64,000 bases of DNA, taken from assembly GCF_020055635.1 (NCBI RefSeq), contig NZ_JAIPUT010000009.1:1-64000 (forward strand). Direction: 5' to 3'. This DNA is from Marivita sp. Lineage in GTDB: Bacteria > Pseudomonadota > Alphaproteobacteria > Rhodobacterales > Rhodobacteraceae. This document shows, in pieces, positions 33,184-42,437 of this stretch (position 1 is its first letter; every line of letters starts with the position of its first letter). The position numbers and the translations under genes were made by a program. The notes under the pieces are model-generated. The model did not search any database, was not told where the DNA came from, and saw nothing but the letters and a program-made list of their open reading frames with translations.

Positions 33184-34512
33184 TTAACGCGCCACCGCCC
33201 GTTCCAGCGCCGGATAGCGCGCCGCCAGCGTCAGGCCCCGCGCCACGAAGGAAATCAGAAGCGCCATCCAGAGCCCGTGATTGCCAAAGCTCGGCACCAG
33301 CATGAATGCAGCACCCGCGTAGATCAGCGCCGAGACGAACATCATGTTGCGCATGTCGGCCGTGCGGGTGGCACCGATGAAGATTCCGTCGAACATGAAG
33401 GAGGCCAGCGCCAGCACCGGCGCTGCGGCCATCCAGGGCAGGTAGGCGCGCGCCGCCTGCTGCACCTCGGCGTTCTTGGCCATCAGGTCGACGACCTGCG
33501 CGCCGAAGACCCAGAATCCCAGCGCCAGCAGGACCGAGGCCCCGAGGCCCCAGAGGCTCGCCAGGACACTGGCGCGGCGCAGCAGCGGCACTGCGCGGGC
33601 GCCGACCGCCTGCCCGACGATCGCCTCCGCGGAAAAGGAGAAGCCGTCGAGCGCATAGGCCGTGATGTAGAGGAACTGCAACAACACCTGGTTGGCCGCC
33701 AGCGTCACATCCCCGAAATCCGCACCCAGGAACATGAAGGACAGGAACACCGCCTCGAGCAGCAGCGACCGGATCAGGATGTCGGAATTGACCCGTGCCA
33801 TGCGCACCAGCTTGGACCGCTCGAACACCCGCGCCCAGTCGCGCCAGTCGGGCACCCGAAAGGCGGCGCGGCAGAGGTATAGACCCATCGCCAGACCGCT
33901 CCATTCGGCGAGGAAGGTGGCAAAGGCCACGCCGTTCACGCCCCAGCCCAAGCCCAGCACGAACAGCACGCTCAGCACCACGTTCACGCCGTTCATCCAG
34001 AGCTGGAGCACCAGCACGGCGCGCGTGCGTTCCTGCGCGATGAGCCAGCCGATGATGCCGAAGATCGCGATCGCCGCCGGCGCCGACCAGATGCGGATCT
34101 GCATATAGCTGCGCGCGAGGCCTTCGACCTCGTCGCTGGCGGGCGCGATATGAAAGGCCGCCCATAGCAGCGGGGCTTGCAGCAGGATGAGAATGGCCCC
34201 GGCGCCGAAGCCGATCATCAGGACACGGGTCAGCAGGGCCGCCACCTCGGTGCGGTTGCCCTGCCCCTTCGCCTGCGCGGTCAGACCGGTCGTGCCCATG
34301 CGCAAAAAGCCGAATACCCAGTAGATCGCCGACAGGATGATCGCGCCGAGGCCCACCGCGCCGATCGGGGCGGCTTCGCCCATCTGGCCGACTACGCCGG
34401 TGTCCACCGCGCCCAGGATGGGGATCGTGACGTTCGACAGCACGATGGGCAGCGCGATCCCGAGAACGCGGCCATTCGTGACGTCGCGTGGCGCAAGCGC
34501 CGTGTCAGTCAT
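33184..34512 (-). CDS. MATE-family efflux transporter, DinF-like
   Basis: 442 residues, about twelve helices. The N-terminal part has LGIALPIVLSNVTIPILGAV followed by DTGVVGQMGEAAPIGAVGLG, the pattern of the DinF branch of MATE exporters. It uses an ion gradient to export organic cations or oxidised metabolites. The start overlaps the end of the upstream thioesterase gene by 8 nt, so it is the last gene of a three-gene minus-strand unit with two thioesterases. The substrate is not known; coupling to thioesterases hints at an acyl or aromatic acid compound. Confidence 0.92.
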   Translation of the reverse strand: MTDTALAPRDVTNGRVLGIALPIVLSNVTIPILGAVDTGVVGQMGEAAPIGAVGLGAIILSAIYWVFGFLRMGTTGLTAQAKGQGNRTEVAALLTRVLMIGFGAGAILILLQAPLLWAAFHIAPASDEVEGLARSYMQIRIWSAPAAIAIFGIIGWLIAQERTRAVLVLQLWMNGVNVVLSVLFVLGLGWGVNGVAFATFLAEWSGLAMGLYLCRAAFRVPDWRDWARVFERSKLVRMARVNSDILIRSLLLEAVFLSFMFLGADFGDVTLAANQVLLQFLYITAYALDGFSFSAEAIVGQAVGARAVPLLRRASVLASLWGLGASVLLALGFWVFGAQVVDLMAKNAEVQQAARAYLPWMAAAPVLALASFMFDGIFIGATRTADMRNMMFVSALIYAGAAFMLVPSFGNHGLWMALLISFVARGLTLAARYPALERAVAR

Positions 34513-35011
34513 CGCGCGGCATCAGGAAATGCGCCGTCGCCTGAGCAAAGGGTCGGTCGCGATTGTCCTGCCACGCGATCGCCTGCACCGATGCATAGCG
34601 CCGCCCGGCGCGGGTGATCGTGGCCCGCGCATAGGCGTCGCGCGGCAGGCCCGAGCGCAGGTAATCGACGGTGAAGTCAATCGTCTTGGGCAAGCGCGGC
34701 AGGTCTCCGGCGGCCAGCGCCTCGACATCGAGGGCGCCGCTTTCGAAATCTTCCCAGATATAGGCCCAGCTGAGCGAGATCACGGCGGTCACCTCGAGAA
34801 AGGCCGCCGTCACGCCGCCATGGATCGCCGGCAGCATCGGGTTGCCGATCAGCTTGTCGTCGAAGGACAGGAGCCCGGTCAGTTCGTCGCCGCGCCGGTC
34901 AAAGCTGATGCCCATGAAGGTGATGTAGGGCACACCGCTGACCAGGGCGTTGAGCGCGGCGTCGCGGCGCTGCTTGACGACCTGGACGGGTTCGGGAGCC
35001 TTGCGTTCCAT
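34505..35011 (-). CDS. Hotdog-fold thioesterase, PaaI type
   Basis: 168 residues from the ATG at 35011. The hotdog pattern is visible: a GISFDRRGDELTGLLSFDDK strand pair, the active helix AIHGGVTAAFLEVTAVISLS (HGG motif) and DFTVDYLRSGLPRDAYARA. PaaI-type enzymes hydrolyse aromatic or medium-chain acyl-CoA. It is one nucleotide away from the next thioesterase gene and overlaps the MATE gene by 8 nt. The pair probably arose by duplication: both share IHGGxxxAxxD/E and similar closing strands. Confidence 0.87.
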   Translation of the reverse strand: MERKAPEPVQVVKQRRDAALNALVSGVPYITFMGISFDRRGDELTGLLSFDDKLIGNPMLPAIHGGVTAAFLEVTAVISLSWAYIWEDFESGALDVEALAAGDLPRLPKTIDFTVDYLRSGLPRDAYARATITRAGRRYASVQAIAWQDNRDRPFAQATAHFLMPRDD

Positions 35012-35012
35012 G

Positions 35013-35441
35013 TCAGCTCCCCTCCACGGTGAAGGCGCCGGTGGCGGTGGCCACCGGGCGGTCGGTGTCGTCGTCGCAGGCGGTGGCGCGGACAAAGGCC
35101 ACCGAGCGCGTGATGTGATAGACCTCGGCCCGCGCGGTGATCGTCTGGCCGGGGGTGGCTGCGCGCATGTAGTCGATGCGCAGGTCGATCGTCGCGGTGC
35201 CCGCGGGCGCGTCCGGGTGGCTCATCACCGCCGCGCCGCCGCAGGTGTCCATCAGCGCCGACACCGCGCCGCCATGGATCACCCCGGTCTTGGGATCGCC
35301 GATGAAGCGTTCGTCATAGGGCATGCTGATCTCGGCCATGCCATCGGCAATTTCCATGATCTGCATGCCAAGCGCCCTGGCATGCGGGATCAGTTCGATG
35401 AATTGTCGGGCGATTGTCACTTTGTCGGCGGTCATCGGCAT
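35013..35441 (-). CDS. Hotdog-fold thioesterase, PaaI type
   Basis: 142 residues, first gene of the unit. The motifs are GVIHGGAVSALMDTCGGAA (catalytic helix with His-Gly-Gly and Asp) and IDLRIDYMRAATPGQTITAR. It has the length and form of single-domain PaaI/YbgC-like thioesterases that clear CoA esters. The stop is followed after one nucleotide by the start of the second thioesterase. The gene is divergent from the first MerR regulator gene (start 35557), 115 nt apart. Confidence 0.9.
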   Translation of the reverse strand: MPMTADKVTIARQFIELIPHARALGMQIMEIADGMAEISMPYDERFIGDPKTGVIHGGAVSALMDTCGGAAVMSHPDAPAGTATIDLRIDYMRAATPGQTITARAEVYHITRSVAFVRATACDDDTDRPVATATGAFTVEGS

Positions 35442-35556
35442 TTCCTGTCAGTCGCCCCTGTCTACGACGCCAGACCGGCGAGGACCAGAGAGCGCAGGAG
35501 GGCGGTTGCTCAATCCTTGGGCGGCTCCTATCATCGGTCGCAAGAGAGGGAATGGA

Positions 35557-35928
35557 ATGACGGAGAAAAAGCTCAGCTTCAAGGAGATGTGCGCGAAGTT
35601 CGACGTGACGCCGCGCACGCTGCGCTATTACGAGTATATCGAACTGCTCCAGCCCGAGCGGGATGGCCGGTCACGCTGGTATGGTCCGAAGGAAGTGGCG
35701 CGCATGACGTTGATCCTGCGCGGACGCAAGTTCGGGTTTCAGCTTGAAGATATCCGTCAATGGCTTCTGATCTACGAAAACGAAGGCACCGAGGCGCAGA
35801 TGCGCGCCTGGATCGAACTGGCCGACCGACAGCTGGCAGAGCTTGACGAGCAGCGCAAGCAGCTTGACGAGGCAATCGACGAATTGCAGTCCTTGCGCGA
35901 CGAGACCGTGGCGACCCTGGGCGACTGA
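35557..35928 (+). CDS. MerR-family regulator, copy 1
   Basis: 123 residues from the ATG at 35557, after an AGAGAGGG site. The MerR helix-turn-helix is at the N-terminus ([20 protein letters not shown]), followed by a coiled-coil dimer helix (LADRQLAELDEQRKQLDEAIDELQ). No ligand-binding Cys or extra domain is present. It is a close paralogue of the next gene. Members of this group near acyl-CoA dehydrogenase genes (LiuR-like) control branched-chain amino acid and fatty acid breakdown. It probably controls the downstream catabolic genes. Confidence 0.9.
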   Translation: MTEKKLSFKEMCAKFDVTPRTLRYYEYIELLQPERDGRSRWYGPKEVARMTLILRGRKFGFQLEDIRQWLLIYENEGTEAQMRAWIELADRQLAELDEQRKQLDEAIDELQSLRDETVATLGD

Positions 35929-36069
35929 CGGCACTTTTCCGCTGGCGCCGAATCGCGCTCTGATTGTGCCGGCTGGGTGTTTCCGCCCGTTTGCCCATCT
36001 CGTCCGCGCAGCTTTCCCGAAGCGCACCGAAAGATTGTTTCCGCGCGGACAGGGTGACGTTGCCTGATC

Positions 36070-36116
36070 TTACGTCAACCTGGAAGTGACGCCGCGTCCG
36101 AGTTACGTCAACGTCA
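36070..36116. promoter_or_regulatory. TTACGTCAAC repeats upstream of the second MerR gene
   Basis: TTACGTCAAC occurs twice in direct orientation (36070-36079 and 36103-36112); the second continues as an ACGTCAACGT dyad core (36105-36114). The repeats are 33 nt apart, about three helical turns. LiuR-type sites also contain ACGT halves, so these may be operators of the paired MerR proteins. Confidence 0.5.
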
Positions 36117-36186
36117 TTTCCCATTGTAAGAAGACATCGGCCTTCGCATTTCGGTGCCACAAGAGCATCGGACAAGGATGATGACT

Positions 36187-36591
36187 ATGACCGACGACCG
36201 CATCATGACGATCAGGGAAATGTGCGACGCGTTCGACGTGACGCCGCGCACATTGCGGTTCTACGAAGCCAAGGAACTGCTGTTCCCCATCCGCGAAGGA
36301 CAAAAGCGCCTGTTCACCAAGCGCGACCGCGCGCGGCTAAAGCTGATCCTGCGCGGCAAGCGCTTCGGCTTCAGCCTCGAGGAAATTCGCCAGTTGCTGG
36401 ATCTCTATCACATGGGTGACCAGCAGCACACTCAGCTGGCCCGGACCTATGAAATTGCCCAGCAGCGCCTGGCCGACATGGAATCGCAACGCGACGAGCT
36501 TAACCAGGCCATCGACGAACTCAAGGAACAGATGCGTTGGGGCGAGAAGATGCTTGCCTCGATGGAACAGAACAAACGCGCGGCCGGCTGA
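36187..36591 (+). CDS. MerR-family regulator, copy 2
   Basis: I choose the ATG at 36187 (134 residues), 9 nt after an AAGG site; ATGs at 36178 and 36181 are possible. The DNA-binding part reads [20 protein letters not shown] and the dimer helix is [22 protein letters not shown]. About half of its residues match copy 1, so the two arose by tandem duplication. It lies 26 nt before the acyl-CoA dehydrogenase gene and probably shares its transcript and controls it. ACGT-type repeats upstream (36070-36116) are candidate binding sites. Confidence 0.9.
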   Translation: MTDDRIMTIREMCDAFDVTPRTLRFYEAKELLFPIREGQKRLFTKRDRARLKLILRGKRFGFSLEEIRQLLDLYHMGDQQHTQLARTYEIAQQRLADMESQRDELNQAIDELKEQMRWGEKMLASMEQNKRAAG

Positions 36592-36617
36592 GCCGCGCCG
36601 CAGTCAGGGAGACCGCA

Positions 36618-38399
36618 ATGCCAAGCTATCACGCACCTCTGAAAGACATGCAGTTCATTCTGCACGACGTTCTGAACGCCTCGGAACAGGACATTCCCGG
36701 TTATGACGAACTTGACCGCGATTTCACGGGCGCGGTGATCGAGGAAGCGGGCAAGCTGGCCTCCGAAGTGCTGATGCCGCTGAACGCGGTGGGCGACACC
36801 GAAGGCTGCGTGCTGGAAAACGGCGTCGTGCGCACGCCCACCGGCTTCAAGGAGGCGTTCGACCAGATGCGCGACGGCGGCTGGACCGCGCTGGACTGCG
36901 ATCCGGACTATGGCGGTCAGGGTCTTCCCTACCTCATGCACACGGCCGCACAGGAACCCTTCGTGTCGGCCAACATGGCGTTCAACATGTACCAGGGCCT
37001 GACCCATGGCGCCTATACCGCGATCTACATGCACGGGTCGGACGATCAGAAGCAGACCTACCTGCCCAAGATGACGACCTGCGAATGGACCGGCACCATG
37101 AACCTGACCGAGCCGCATTGCGGCACCGATCTGGGCCTGATGCGCACCAAGGCGGTGCCGCAGGACGATGGCAGCTACAAGCTGACCGGTCAGAAGATCT
37201 TCATCTCGGCCGGCGATCACGACATGGCCGAGAACATCATTCACCTCGTTCTGGCGAAAATCCCCGGCGGGCCGGATGGCATCAAGGGCGTGTCGCTCTT
37301 CATCGTGCCCAAGTTCATCGTGAAGGAAGACGGATCGCTGGGCGACCGCAACGGCGTGTCCGTCGGCAAGATCGAAGAGAAGATGGGCATCCACGGCAAC
37401 TCGACCTGCGTCATGAACTATGACGACGCGACGGGTTATCTCGTGGGCGAGATGCACAAGGGCATGCGCCCGATGTTCACCATGATGAACGAAGCGCGCC
37501 TGGGTGTCGGCCTTCAGGGCTACGCGCAGGCCGAAGTCGCCTATCAGAACGCCGTGGCCTATGCCAATGACCGGCTTCAGGGCCGTGACGTGACCGGGGC
37601 CAAGGCGCCCGAGAAATCGGCAGACCCGATCATCGTGCACCCCGACATCCGCCGCAACCTGATGGATCAGAAAAGCTTTGTCGAAGGGGCGCGCGCCTTC
37701 ACCTATTGGGGCGCCTACCTGATCGACCGGGCGCACAAGAATTCGGACGCCGACGCCGATGGCCTGATCTCCCTGCTGACCCCGATCATCAAGGGCTTCC
37801 AGACCGACAAGGGCTTCGAGATGGCGGTCAACGCCCAGCAGGTCTATGGCGGGCATGGGTATATCGAGGAATGGGGCATGTCCCAGTTCGCCCGCGATGC
37901 CCGGATCGCCATGATCTACGAAGGTGCAAACGGCATTCAGGCACTCGATCTGGTGGGCCGGAAACTGGCGCAGGACGGCGGCAAGCATGTCATGGCGTTC
38001 TTCGACATGATCAAGACATTCGCGTCCGAAACCAAAGGCCAGGACGAGGCGTTTGACCGTGATTTCCTCGACCCGCTCAAGGCGGCGTCCAAGGATTTGC
38101 AGGCGGCGGCGATGTATTTCATGTCCGAGGGCATGAAGAACCCGAACAACGCTTTGGCCGGGTCGTATGACTTCATGCACATGTTCGGCCATGTCTGCCT
38201 TGGCTACATGTGGGCACGGATGGGGCTTGCGGCGTCGAAGGCTTTGGCAGACGGTGCCTCGGACGTGGCGTTCTTCGAGACAAAGCTGGCCACCGGGCGA
38301 TATTACATGGCGCGACAGCTTCCGGCGACCAGGATGCACCTGGCGCGCATCGAAACCGGAGCCGAGCCCGTGATGGCGCTGGAGGCCGCCAATTTCTGA
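36618..38399 (+). CDS. Long-form acyl-CoA dehydrogenase (DmdC-like)
   Basis: 593 residues from the ATG at 36618, after an AGGGAG site. The FAD fold is standard: [19 protein letters not shown] (substrate/FAD site), [20 protein letters not shown], and catalytic-region [21 protein letters not shown] with [17 protein letters not shown]. The length and extra C-terminal part fit the DmdC/FadE-like group that includes 3-methylmercaptopropionyl-CoA dehydrogenase. It removes two hydrogens at the alpha-beta position of an acyl-CoA and passes electrons to ETF. The exact substrate is not decided by the sequence. It starts the catabolic block after the MerR pair. Confidence 0.93.
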   Translation: MPSYHAPLKDMQFILHDVLNASEQDIPGYDELDRDFTGAVIEEAGKLASEVLMPLNAVGDTEGCVLENGVVRTPTGFKEAFDQMRDGGWTALDCDPDYGGQGLPYLMHTAAQEPFVSANMAFNMYQGLTHGAYTAIYMHGSDDQKQTYLPKMTTCEWTGTMNLTEPHCGTDLGLMRTKAVPQDDGSYKLTGQKIFISAGDHDMAENIIHLVLAKIPGGPDGIKGVSLFIVPKFIVKEDGSLGDRNGVSVGKIEEKMGIHGNSTCVMNYDDATGYLVGEMHKGMRPMFTMMNEARLGVGLQGYAQAEVAYQNAVAYANDRLQGRDVTGAKAPEKSADPIIVHPDIRRNLMDQKSFVEGARAFTYWGAYLIDRAHKNSDADADGLISLLTPIIKGFQTDKGFEMAVNAQQVYGGHGYIEEWGMSQFARDARIAMIYEGANGIQALDLVGRKLAQDGGKHVMAFFDMIKTFASETKGQDEAFDRDFLDPLKAASKDLQAAAMYFMSEGMKNPNNALAGSYDFMHMFGHVCLGYMWARMGLAASKALADGASDVAFFETKLATGRYYMARQLPATRMHLARIETGAEPVMALEAANF

Positions 38400-38403
38400 G
38401 CAA

Positions 38404-38430
38404 GCGGTGCGTGCAAGCACGCACCCTACG
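38404..38430. repeat. GTGCGTGC extragenic palindrome, copy 1
   Basis: GGTGCGTGC (38406-38414) and GCACGCACC (38417-38425) around AA, followed by CTACG. It begins 5 nt after the acyl-CoA dehydrogenase stop. The same element occurs at 63041-63070. Confidence 0.65.
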
Positions 38431-38438
38431 GAGGACAG

Positions 38439-38651
38439 ATGCCGAAACGCTTTCGCCTGACCCGCCGCTTTCCGGTCGCGATGACCGAGGATGGCTATCG
38501 ACGTCTCAAACGGTTCGCCGGTGAGGCGGGTCTGGACGAGGGCGAGGCGCTGTCCTTCCTGTTCGAGAATTTCGACAGCGTCACGGATGACGAGGCGCTG
38601 GGGCATCGGCTGCGGCTGTTCAACGCCGAGCTCGAGGCGCGCAAACGATAA
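38439..38651 (+). CDS. Small protein between acyl-CoA dehydrogenases
   Basis: 70 residues, strongly basic at the start (MPKRFRLTRRFPVAMTEDGY) and then amphipathic helices with DEGEALSFLFENFDSVTDD. A GGAGG site lies 6 nt before the ATG. No family recognised. The first part resembles small DNA-binding (ribbon-helix-helix-like) N-termini, but this is only an impression. It lies between two acyl-CoA dehydrogenases in the same direction, so it is probably part of the same operon and may be a small regulator or an accessory factor. Confidence 0.6.
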   Translation: MPKRFRLTRRFPVAMTEDGYRRLKRFAGEAGLDEGEALSFLFENFDSVTDDEALGHRLRLFNAELEARKR

Positions 38652-38669
38652 GCGGGATTGGGGGGAGCC

Positions 38670-39809
38670 ATGCGATCAAACTGGATGACCGACGAGCACC
38701 AGATGCTTGCCGAGATGACCGCGAAGTTCATCGAAACCGAGTGGCAGCCGCTTTACGACAAATGGCGGAAACAGGGCCAGATGGACCGCGAGACATGGGC
38801 ACAGGCCGGTGAACTGGGCCTGCTCTGCCCGTCGGTGCCCGAGGAATATGGCGGCGCGGGTGGTGATTTCGGCCACGAGGCGGTGATCCTGATGGAAGCA
38901 GGCCGCGCCAACCTGGCAAGCTGGGGGCACGGCATCCATTCCGGCATCGTCGCCCATTACGTGCTATCCTACGGCACGGAAGAGCAGAAGACACGCTGGC
39001 TGCCGAAGATGGTGACGGGTGAACTGGTCGGCGCCTTGGCGATGACCGAACCGTCGGGCGGATCGGATGTGCAGGGGATCAAGACGCGCGCGGTGAAAGA
39101 TGGCAACGCCTACCGGCTGTCGGGGCAAAAGACGTTCATCACCAATGGCCAGCACGCCAACCTGATCCTCGTGGCAGCCAAGACCGATCCGTCGCTGGGA
39201 TCAAAAGGCACGTCTTTGGTCGTCGTGGAAACCGACGGGGCCGAGGGATTCCAGCGCGGACGCAACCTTGAAAAGATCGGCTGCCATGCGGCGGACACGT
39301 CCGAGCTGTTCTTCGACAACGTCGAGATCGCACCGGAAAACCTGCTGGGCGGCGAAGAAGGTCAGGGCTTCTATCAGATGATGAAGCAATTGCCGCAGGA
39401 ACGGCTCATCATCGGTTGCGGCGCCGTGGGTGCGATGGAGGGCGCTGTTGCCCGCACCATCGCCTATTGCAAGGAACGCGAGGCGTTCGGCGGGCCGCTG
39501 ACACAGTTCCAGAACACCCGGTTCAAGCTGGCGGAATGCCAGACCAAGACCACCGTGGCGCGCGCGTTTCTGGACAATTGCATGGAAGAGCATCTGCGCG
39601 GAGACCTGTCGGTCGAGAAAGCCGCGATGGCGAAATACTGGCTGTCGGACACGCAGGGCGAAGTGCTGGACGAATGTGTGCAGCTGCATGGCGGCTATGG
39701 CTACATGCAGGAATACGCCGTCGCCGAGATGTGGGCCGATGCGCGCGTGCAGCGGATTTACGGCGGCACCAACGAGATCATGAAAGAGCTGATCGCGAGG
39801 GCGCTCTGA
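38670..39809 (+). CDS. Acyl-CoA dehydrogenase, short-chain type
   Basis: 379 residues from the ATG at 38670, following a GGGGGAG site; the TTG four codons upstream is less likely. Standard form: [40 protein letters not shown] (FAD and substrate), and the active-site end [20 protein letters not shown] with [18 protein letters not shown]. It catalyses alpha-beta dehydrogenation of an acyl-CoA, as in fatty acid or amino acid breakdown, with ETF as acceptor. The product can be taken by the FadJ and thiolase genes downstream. It precedes an inverted-repeat element. Confidence 0.94.
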   Translation: MRSNWMTDEHQMLAEMTAKFIETEWQPLYDKWRKQGQMDRETWAQAGELGLLCPSVPEEYGGAGGDFGHEAVILMEAGRANLASWGHGIHSGIVAHYVLSYGTEEQKTRWLPKMVTGELVGALAMTEPSGGSDVQGIKTRAVKDGNAYRLSGQKTFITNGQHANLILVAAKTDPSLGSKGTSLVVVETDGAEGFQRGRNLEKIGCHAADTSELFFDNVEIAPENLLGGEEGQGFYQMMKQLPQERLIIGCGAVGAMEGAVARTIAYCKEREAFGGPLTQFQNTRFKLAECQTKTTVARAFLDNCMEEHLRGDLSVEKAAMAKYWLSDTQGEVLDECVQLHGGYGYMQEYAVAEMWADARVQRIYGGTNEIMKELIARAL

Positions 39810-39839
39810 TGCTGTCAGCCATTGCGCAAACAACAGGTT

Positions 39840-40080
39840 CGGGATGCCTCCGGCGGGAGTTTATCCGGCAAGATGAAGGAGCGCGGCAAGCTCCACCCCG
39901 CCGGTCGGCCTCTTTACCACGCGGCGTCAGGCACTGTCGGCGGGGCTTCACCTTGCACATGGCTCAGCTCTCCAGCCTGCCATGCCGTTTCACCCTGGAG
40001 CCATTAACCTTAACGGGCGGTAAAGAAGAGACCGTTTCCCGCTTCATCTTGCAAGATAAACTCCCGCCGGAGGCATCCCG
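39840..40080. repeat. Inverted-repeat element with 38-bp ends
   Basis: The left end 39840-39877 and the right end 40043-40080 are inverted copies matching at 36 of 38 positions, containing GCCTCCGGCGGGAGTTTATC. The inner parts are also loosely related in inverted order (CTCTTTACC-like). No gene lies between them; the longest frame has no ribosome site. It fits two inverted copies of a short extragenic repeat or a small non-autonomous element. A GCCTGCGCGGCAGGC hairpin follows at 40081-40095. Confidence 0.7.
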
Positions 40081-40119
40081 GCCTGCGCGGCAGGCGCTGT
40101 CAGTCGAGGACCTCACATA

Positions 40120-40758
40120 ATGACCATCGAACTCTATTGCTTCGGCGAGAGCGGCAATGCCTACAAGGCGGCGCTGGCTTTGGAACTGAGCGGGCTCGAG
40201 TGGGCGCCGGTGAAGGTGGATTTCTTCGGCGGCGAGACCCGTACGCCGGACTACCGCACCAACATCAACCCGATGGGCGAAGCGCCGGTGATGGTGGATG
40301 GCGATGTGAGGCTGACGCAGTCGGGCGTGATCCAGATGTATGTGACGGAAAAATCCGGCAAGTTCGGTGGGGCCTCGGCGGTAGAGGCGCGCGAGGTGAT
40401 GCGCTGGGTGTTCTGGGACAACCACAAGCTCAGCAGCCAGGCCGGAATGACGCGGTTCCTGATGAATTTCCTGCCCGAGGACAAGCGCCCGGCGGAGGTG
40501 ATCGGCTTCATGCAGGGGCGGCTGAATGCGGCTTATGCCGTGCTCGACGCGCATCTTGCGGGCCGCGACTGGATTGTTGGTAACGGGGTGACCAACGCCG
40601 ACATCTCGTGCTGCGGCTACCTTTTCTATCCCGAGCCGTTCGGTTTCGACCGGGCGGACTGGCCCAATATCGACCGCTGGCTCACGGGCATCGAAGCCCT
40701 GCCACGCTGGAAACACCCATACGACCTGATGCCCGGCTCCCCTGCGGACCGGGCCTGA
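40120..40758 (+). CDS. Glutathione S-transferase family protein
   Basis: 212 residues. The thioredoxin-like N-terminal domain (about 1-80) has the usual order, with GESGNAYKAALALEL as the first helix, NPMGEAPVMVDGDVRLTQSG as the cis-Pro and Ser-acceptor segment, then an all-helical C-terminal domain with GRDWIVGNGVTNADISCCGYL. It conjugates or binds glutathione adducts. Its position between fatty acid oxidation genes suggests handling of unsaturated or reactive acyl products. It is probably co-transcribed with the thiolase 13 nt downstream. Confidence 0.92.
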   Translation: MTIELYCFGESGNAYKAALALELSGLEWAPVKVDFFGGETRTPDYRTNINPMGEAPVMVDGDVRLTQSGVIQMYVTEKSGKFGGASAVEAREVMRWVFWDNHKLSSQAGMTRFLMNFLPEDKRPAEVIGFMQGRLNAAYAVLDAHLAGRDWIVGNGVTNADISCCGYLFYPEPFGFDRADWPNIDRWLTGIEALPRWKHPYDLMPGSPADRA

Positions 40759-40771
40759 AACGGAGAGCAGA

Positions 40772-41983
40772 ATGACGGAAGCCTATATCTACGACGCCGT
40801 GCGCACGCCGCGGGGCAAGGGCCGCAAGGACGGCAGCCTGCACGAAGTGACATCCGTGCGTCTGAGCGCGCAGGTGCTGGACGCGGTGAAGGAGCGCAGC
40901 GGCCTGGACGGCCATGCCGTCGAGGACGTGATCTGGGGGAACGTGACGCAGGTCGGCGAACAGGGCGGGTGCCTTGCGCGGACCGCCGTGCTGGCCTCGG
41001 GGCTGGATCAGTCGATCCCCGGTCTTGCGATCAACCGGTTCTGTGCGTCTGGCATGGAAGCGGTGAACCTTGCCGCCAACCAAGTGCGCGGCGGTGCGGG
41101 TGAGGCCTATATCGCCGGTGGCGTGGAAATGATGGGCCGGGTTGCCATGGGCAGCGACGGGGCGGCGATCGCGGTTGATCCGAGCATCGCGATGGAGAGC
41201 TATTTCGTCCCGCAGGGCATTTCGGCCGACATCATCGCCACCGAATACGGATTCTCCCGCGACGATGCCGACAGCCTTGCGGTGGAAAGCCAGCGCCGCG
41301 CCAAGGCGGCGTGGGATGACAAGCGCTTTGCAAAGTCGATCCTCACCGTGCGCGACCAGAACGGTCTGCCGATCCTGGACCATGACGAATACATGCGCCC
41401 CGGCACCGACATGCAGAGCCTTGGCGCGCTCAACCCGTCGTTCCAGCAGATGGGCGAGGTCATGCCGGGCTTCGACGCGGTGGCGCTGATGAAATACCCG
41501 CACCTGGAGCGGATCAACCATATCCACCACGCGGGCAATTCGTCGGGCATCGTGGACGGGGCCGCCGGTGTGCTCATCGGCAACAAGGCGTTCGGCGAGA
41601 AATGGGGTCTGAAGCCCCGCGCGCGGATCAAGGCCACCGCCAAGATCGGCACCGATCCGACGATCATGCTGACGGGGCCGGTGCCGGTGACGGAAAAGAT
41701 CCTTGCCGACAGCGGCATGAGCATCAGCGACATCGACCTTTTCGAAGTCAACGAGGCGTTTGCCTCGGTCGTGCTGCGCTTCATGCAGGCGTTCGACGTC
41801 GATGCCGGCAAGGTCAATGTCAATGGCGGCGGCATCGCGATGGGCCATCCGTTGGGCGCGACCGGTGCGATCATCATCGGCATCCTGCTGGACGAGCTCG
41901 AGCGGACCGGCAAGGGAACGGGCCTTGCCACGCTGTGCATCGCCTCGGGCATGGGGGCCGCGACGATCATCGAGCGGGTCTGA
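40772..41983 (+). CDS. Acetyl-CoA C-acyltransferase (thiolase)
   Basis: 403 residues, normal thiolase length. The nucleophile is C91 in NRFCASGMEAVN. The other active-site parts are GGGIAMGHPLGATGAIII (His) and TLCIASGMGAA (second Cys). It splits 3-ketoacyl-CoA in beta-oxidation (FadA-like) with CoA. FadA and the FadJ-type protein are neighbours, 4 genes into this block, so the two very likely work in the same complex. A 138-residue gene lies between them. Confidence 0.95.
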   Translation: MTEAYIYDAVRTPRGKGRKDGSLHEVTSVRLSAQVLDAVKERSGLDGHAVEDVIWGNVTQVGEQGGCLARTAVLASGLDQSIPGLAINRFCASGMEAVNLAANQVRGGAGEAYIAGGVEMMGRVAMGSDGAAIAVDPSIAMESYFVPQGISADIIATEYGFSRDDADSLAVESQRRAKAAWDDKRFAKSILTVRDQNGLPILDHDEYMRPGTDMQSLGALNPSFQQMGEVMPGFDAVALMKYPHLERINHIHHAGNSSGIVDGAAGVLIGNKAFGEKWGLKPRARIKATAKIGTDPTIMLTGPVPVTEKILADSGMSISDIDLFEVNEAFASVVLRFMQAFDVDAGKVNVNGGGIAMGHPLGATGAIIIGILLDELERTGKGTGLATLCIASGMGAATIIERV

Positions 41984-41986
41984 TCC

Positions 41987-42403
41987 ATGCCGGCGGTCAA
42001 CTTTCAGGCCTGGCTGGACCGTGTCGGGGATTCCTTCTTCGACGCGGATTTCGCCACCTACCGGGATGCCGTGCTTCTGCCGCTGACCGTCGCGACGCGG
42101 GACGAGACGCATATCGTGTCCGACGAGGCCCAGCTGCAGCAAGGGTTCACCGCCTGGATCGACATGATGGAGGGGGCTGGCATCGACACCATGATCCGGA
42201 CCTCCCGGGATGTGGAGCAGCTTGGTCCGGAACTGATCGTGGGCCGATACGAGACCGAGCTCCTGCGGGGCGGCAAGCGCATGGTGGAGCCGTTCGCGTC
42301 TTCCATGCAGCTGCGGCTCGGGGGCGACGGGACATGGCGCTGTTTCAGCGTGGCAAGCGGGTTCGGGGCGGCGTCGGGCTGGCCCATGGACCGACCGAAA
42401 TGA
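41987..42403 (+). CDS. Conserved protein of unknown function
   Basis: 138 residues, starting 4 nt after the thiolase stop, so translation may be coupled. The sequence (AWLDRVGDSFFDADFATYRD, VLLPLTVATRDETHIVSDEA, then TELLRGGKRMVEPFASSMQL) looks like a small cone-shaped NTF2/SnoaL-type fold with a tail, but the match is only by general pattern. The role in acyl-CoA breakdown is unknown. It keeps the same direction and spacing as its neighbours and is likely part of the operon. Confidence 0.6.
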   Translation: MPAVNFQAWLDRVGDSFFDADFATYRDAVLLPLTVATRDETHIVSDEAQLQQGFTAWIDMMEGAGIDTMIRTSRDVEQLGPELIVGRYETELLRGGKRMVEPFASSMQLRLGGDGTWRCFSVASGFGAASGWPMDRPK

Positions 42404-42437
42404 TTTTCTGGGCCAAGCGCCCTGTGGGAGACAGAGA

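Noticed and set aside
36447-38606. 719-codon open frame opposite the MerR and acyl-CoA dehydrogenase genes
   Set aside because: It crosses two real genes, has an antisense composition and no family match.
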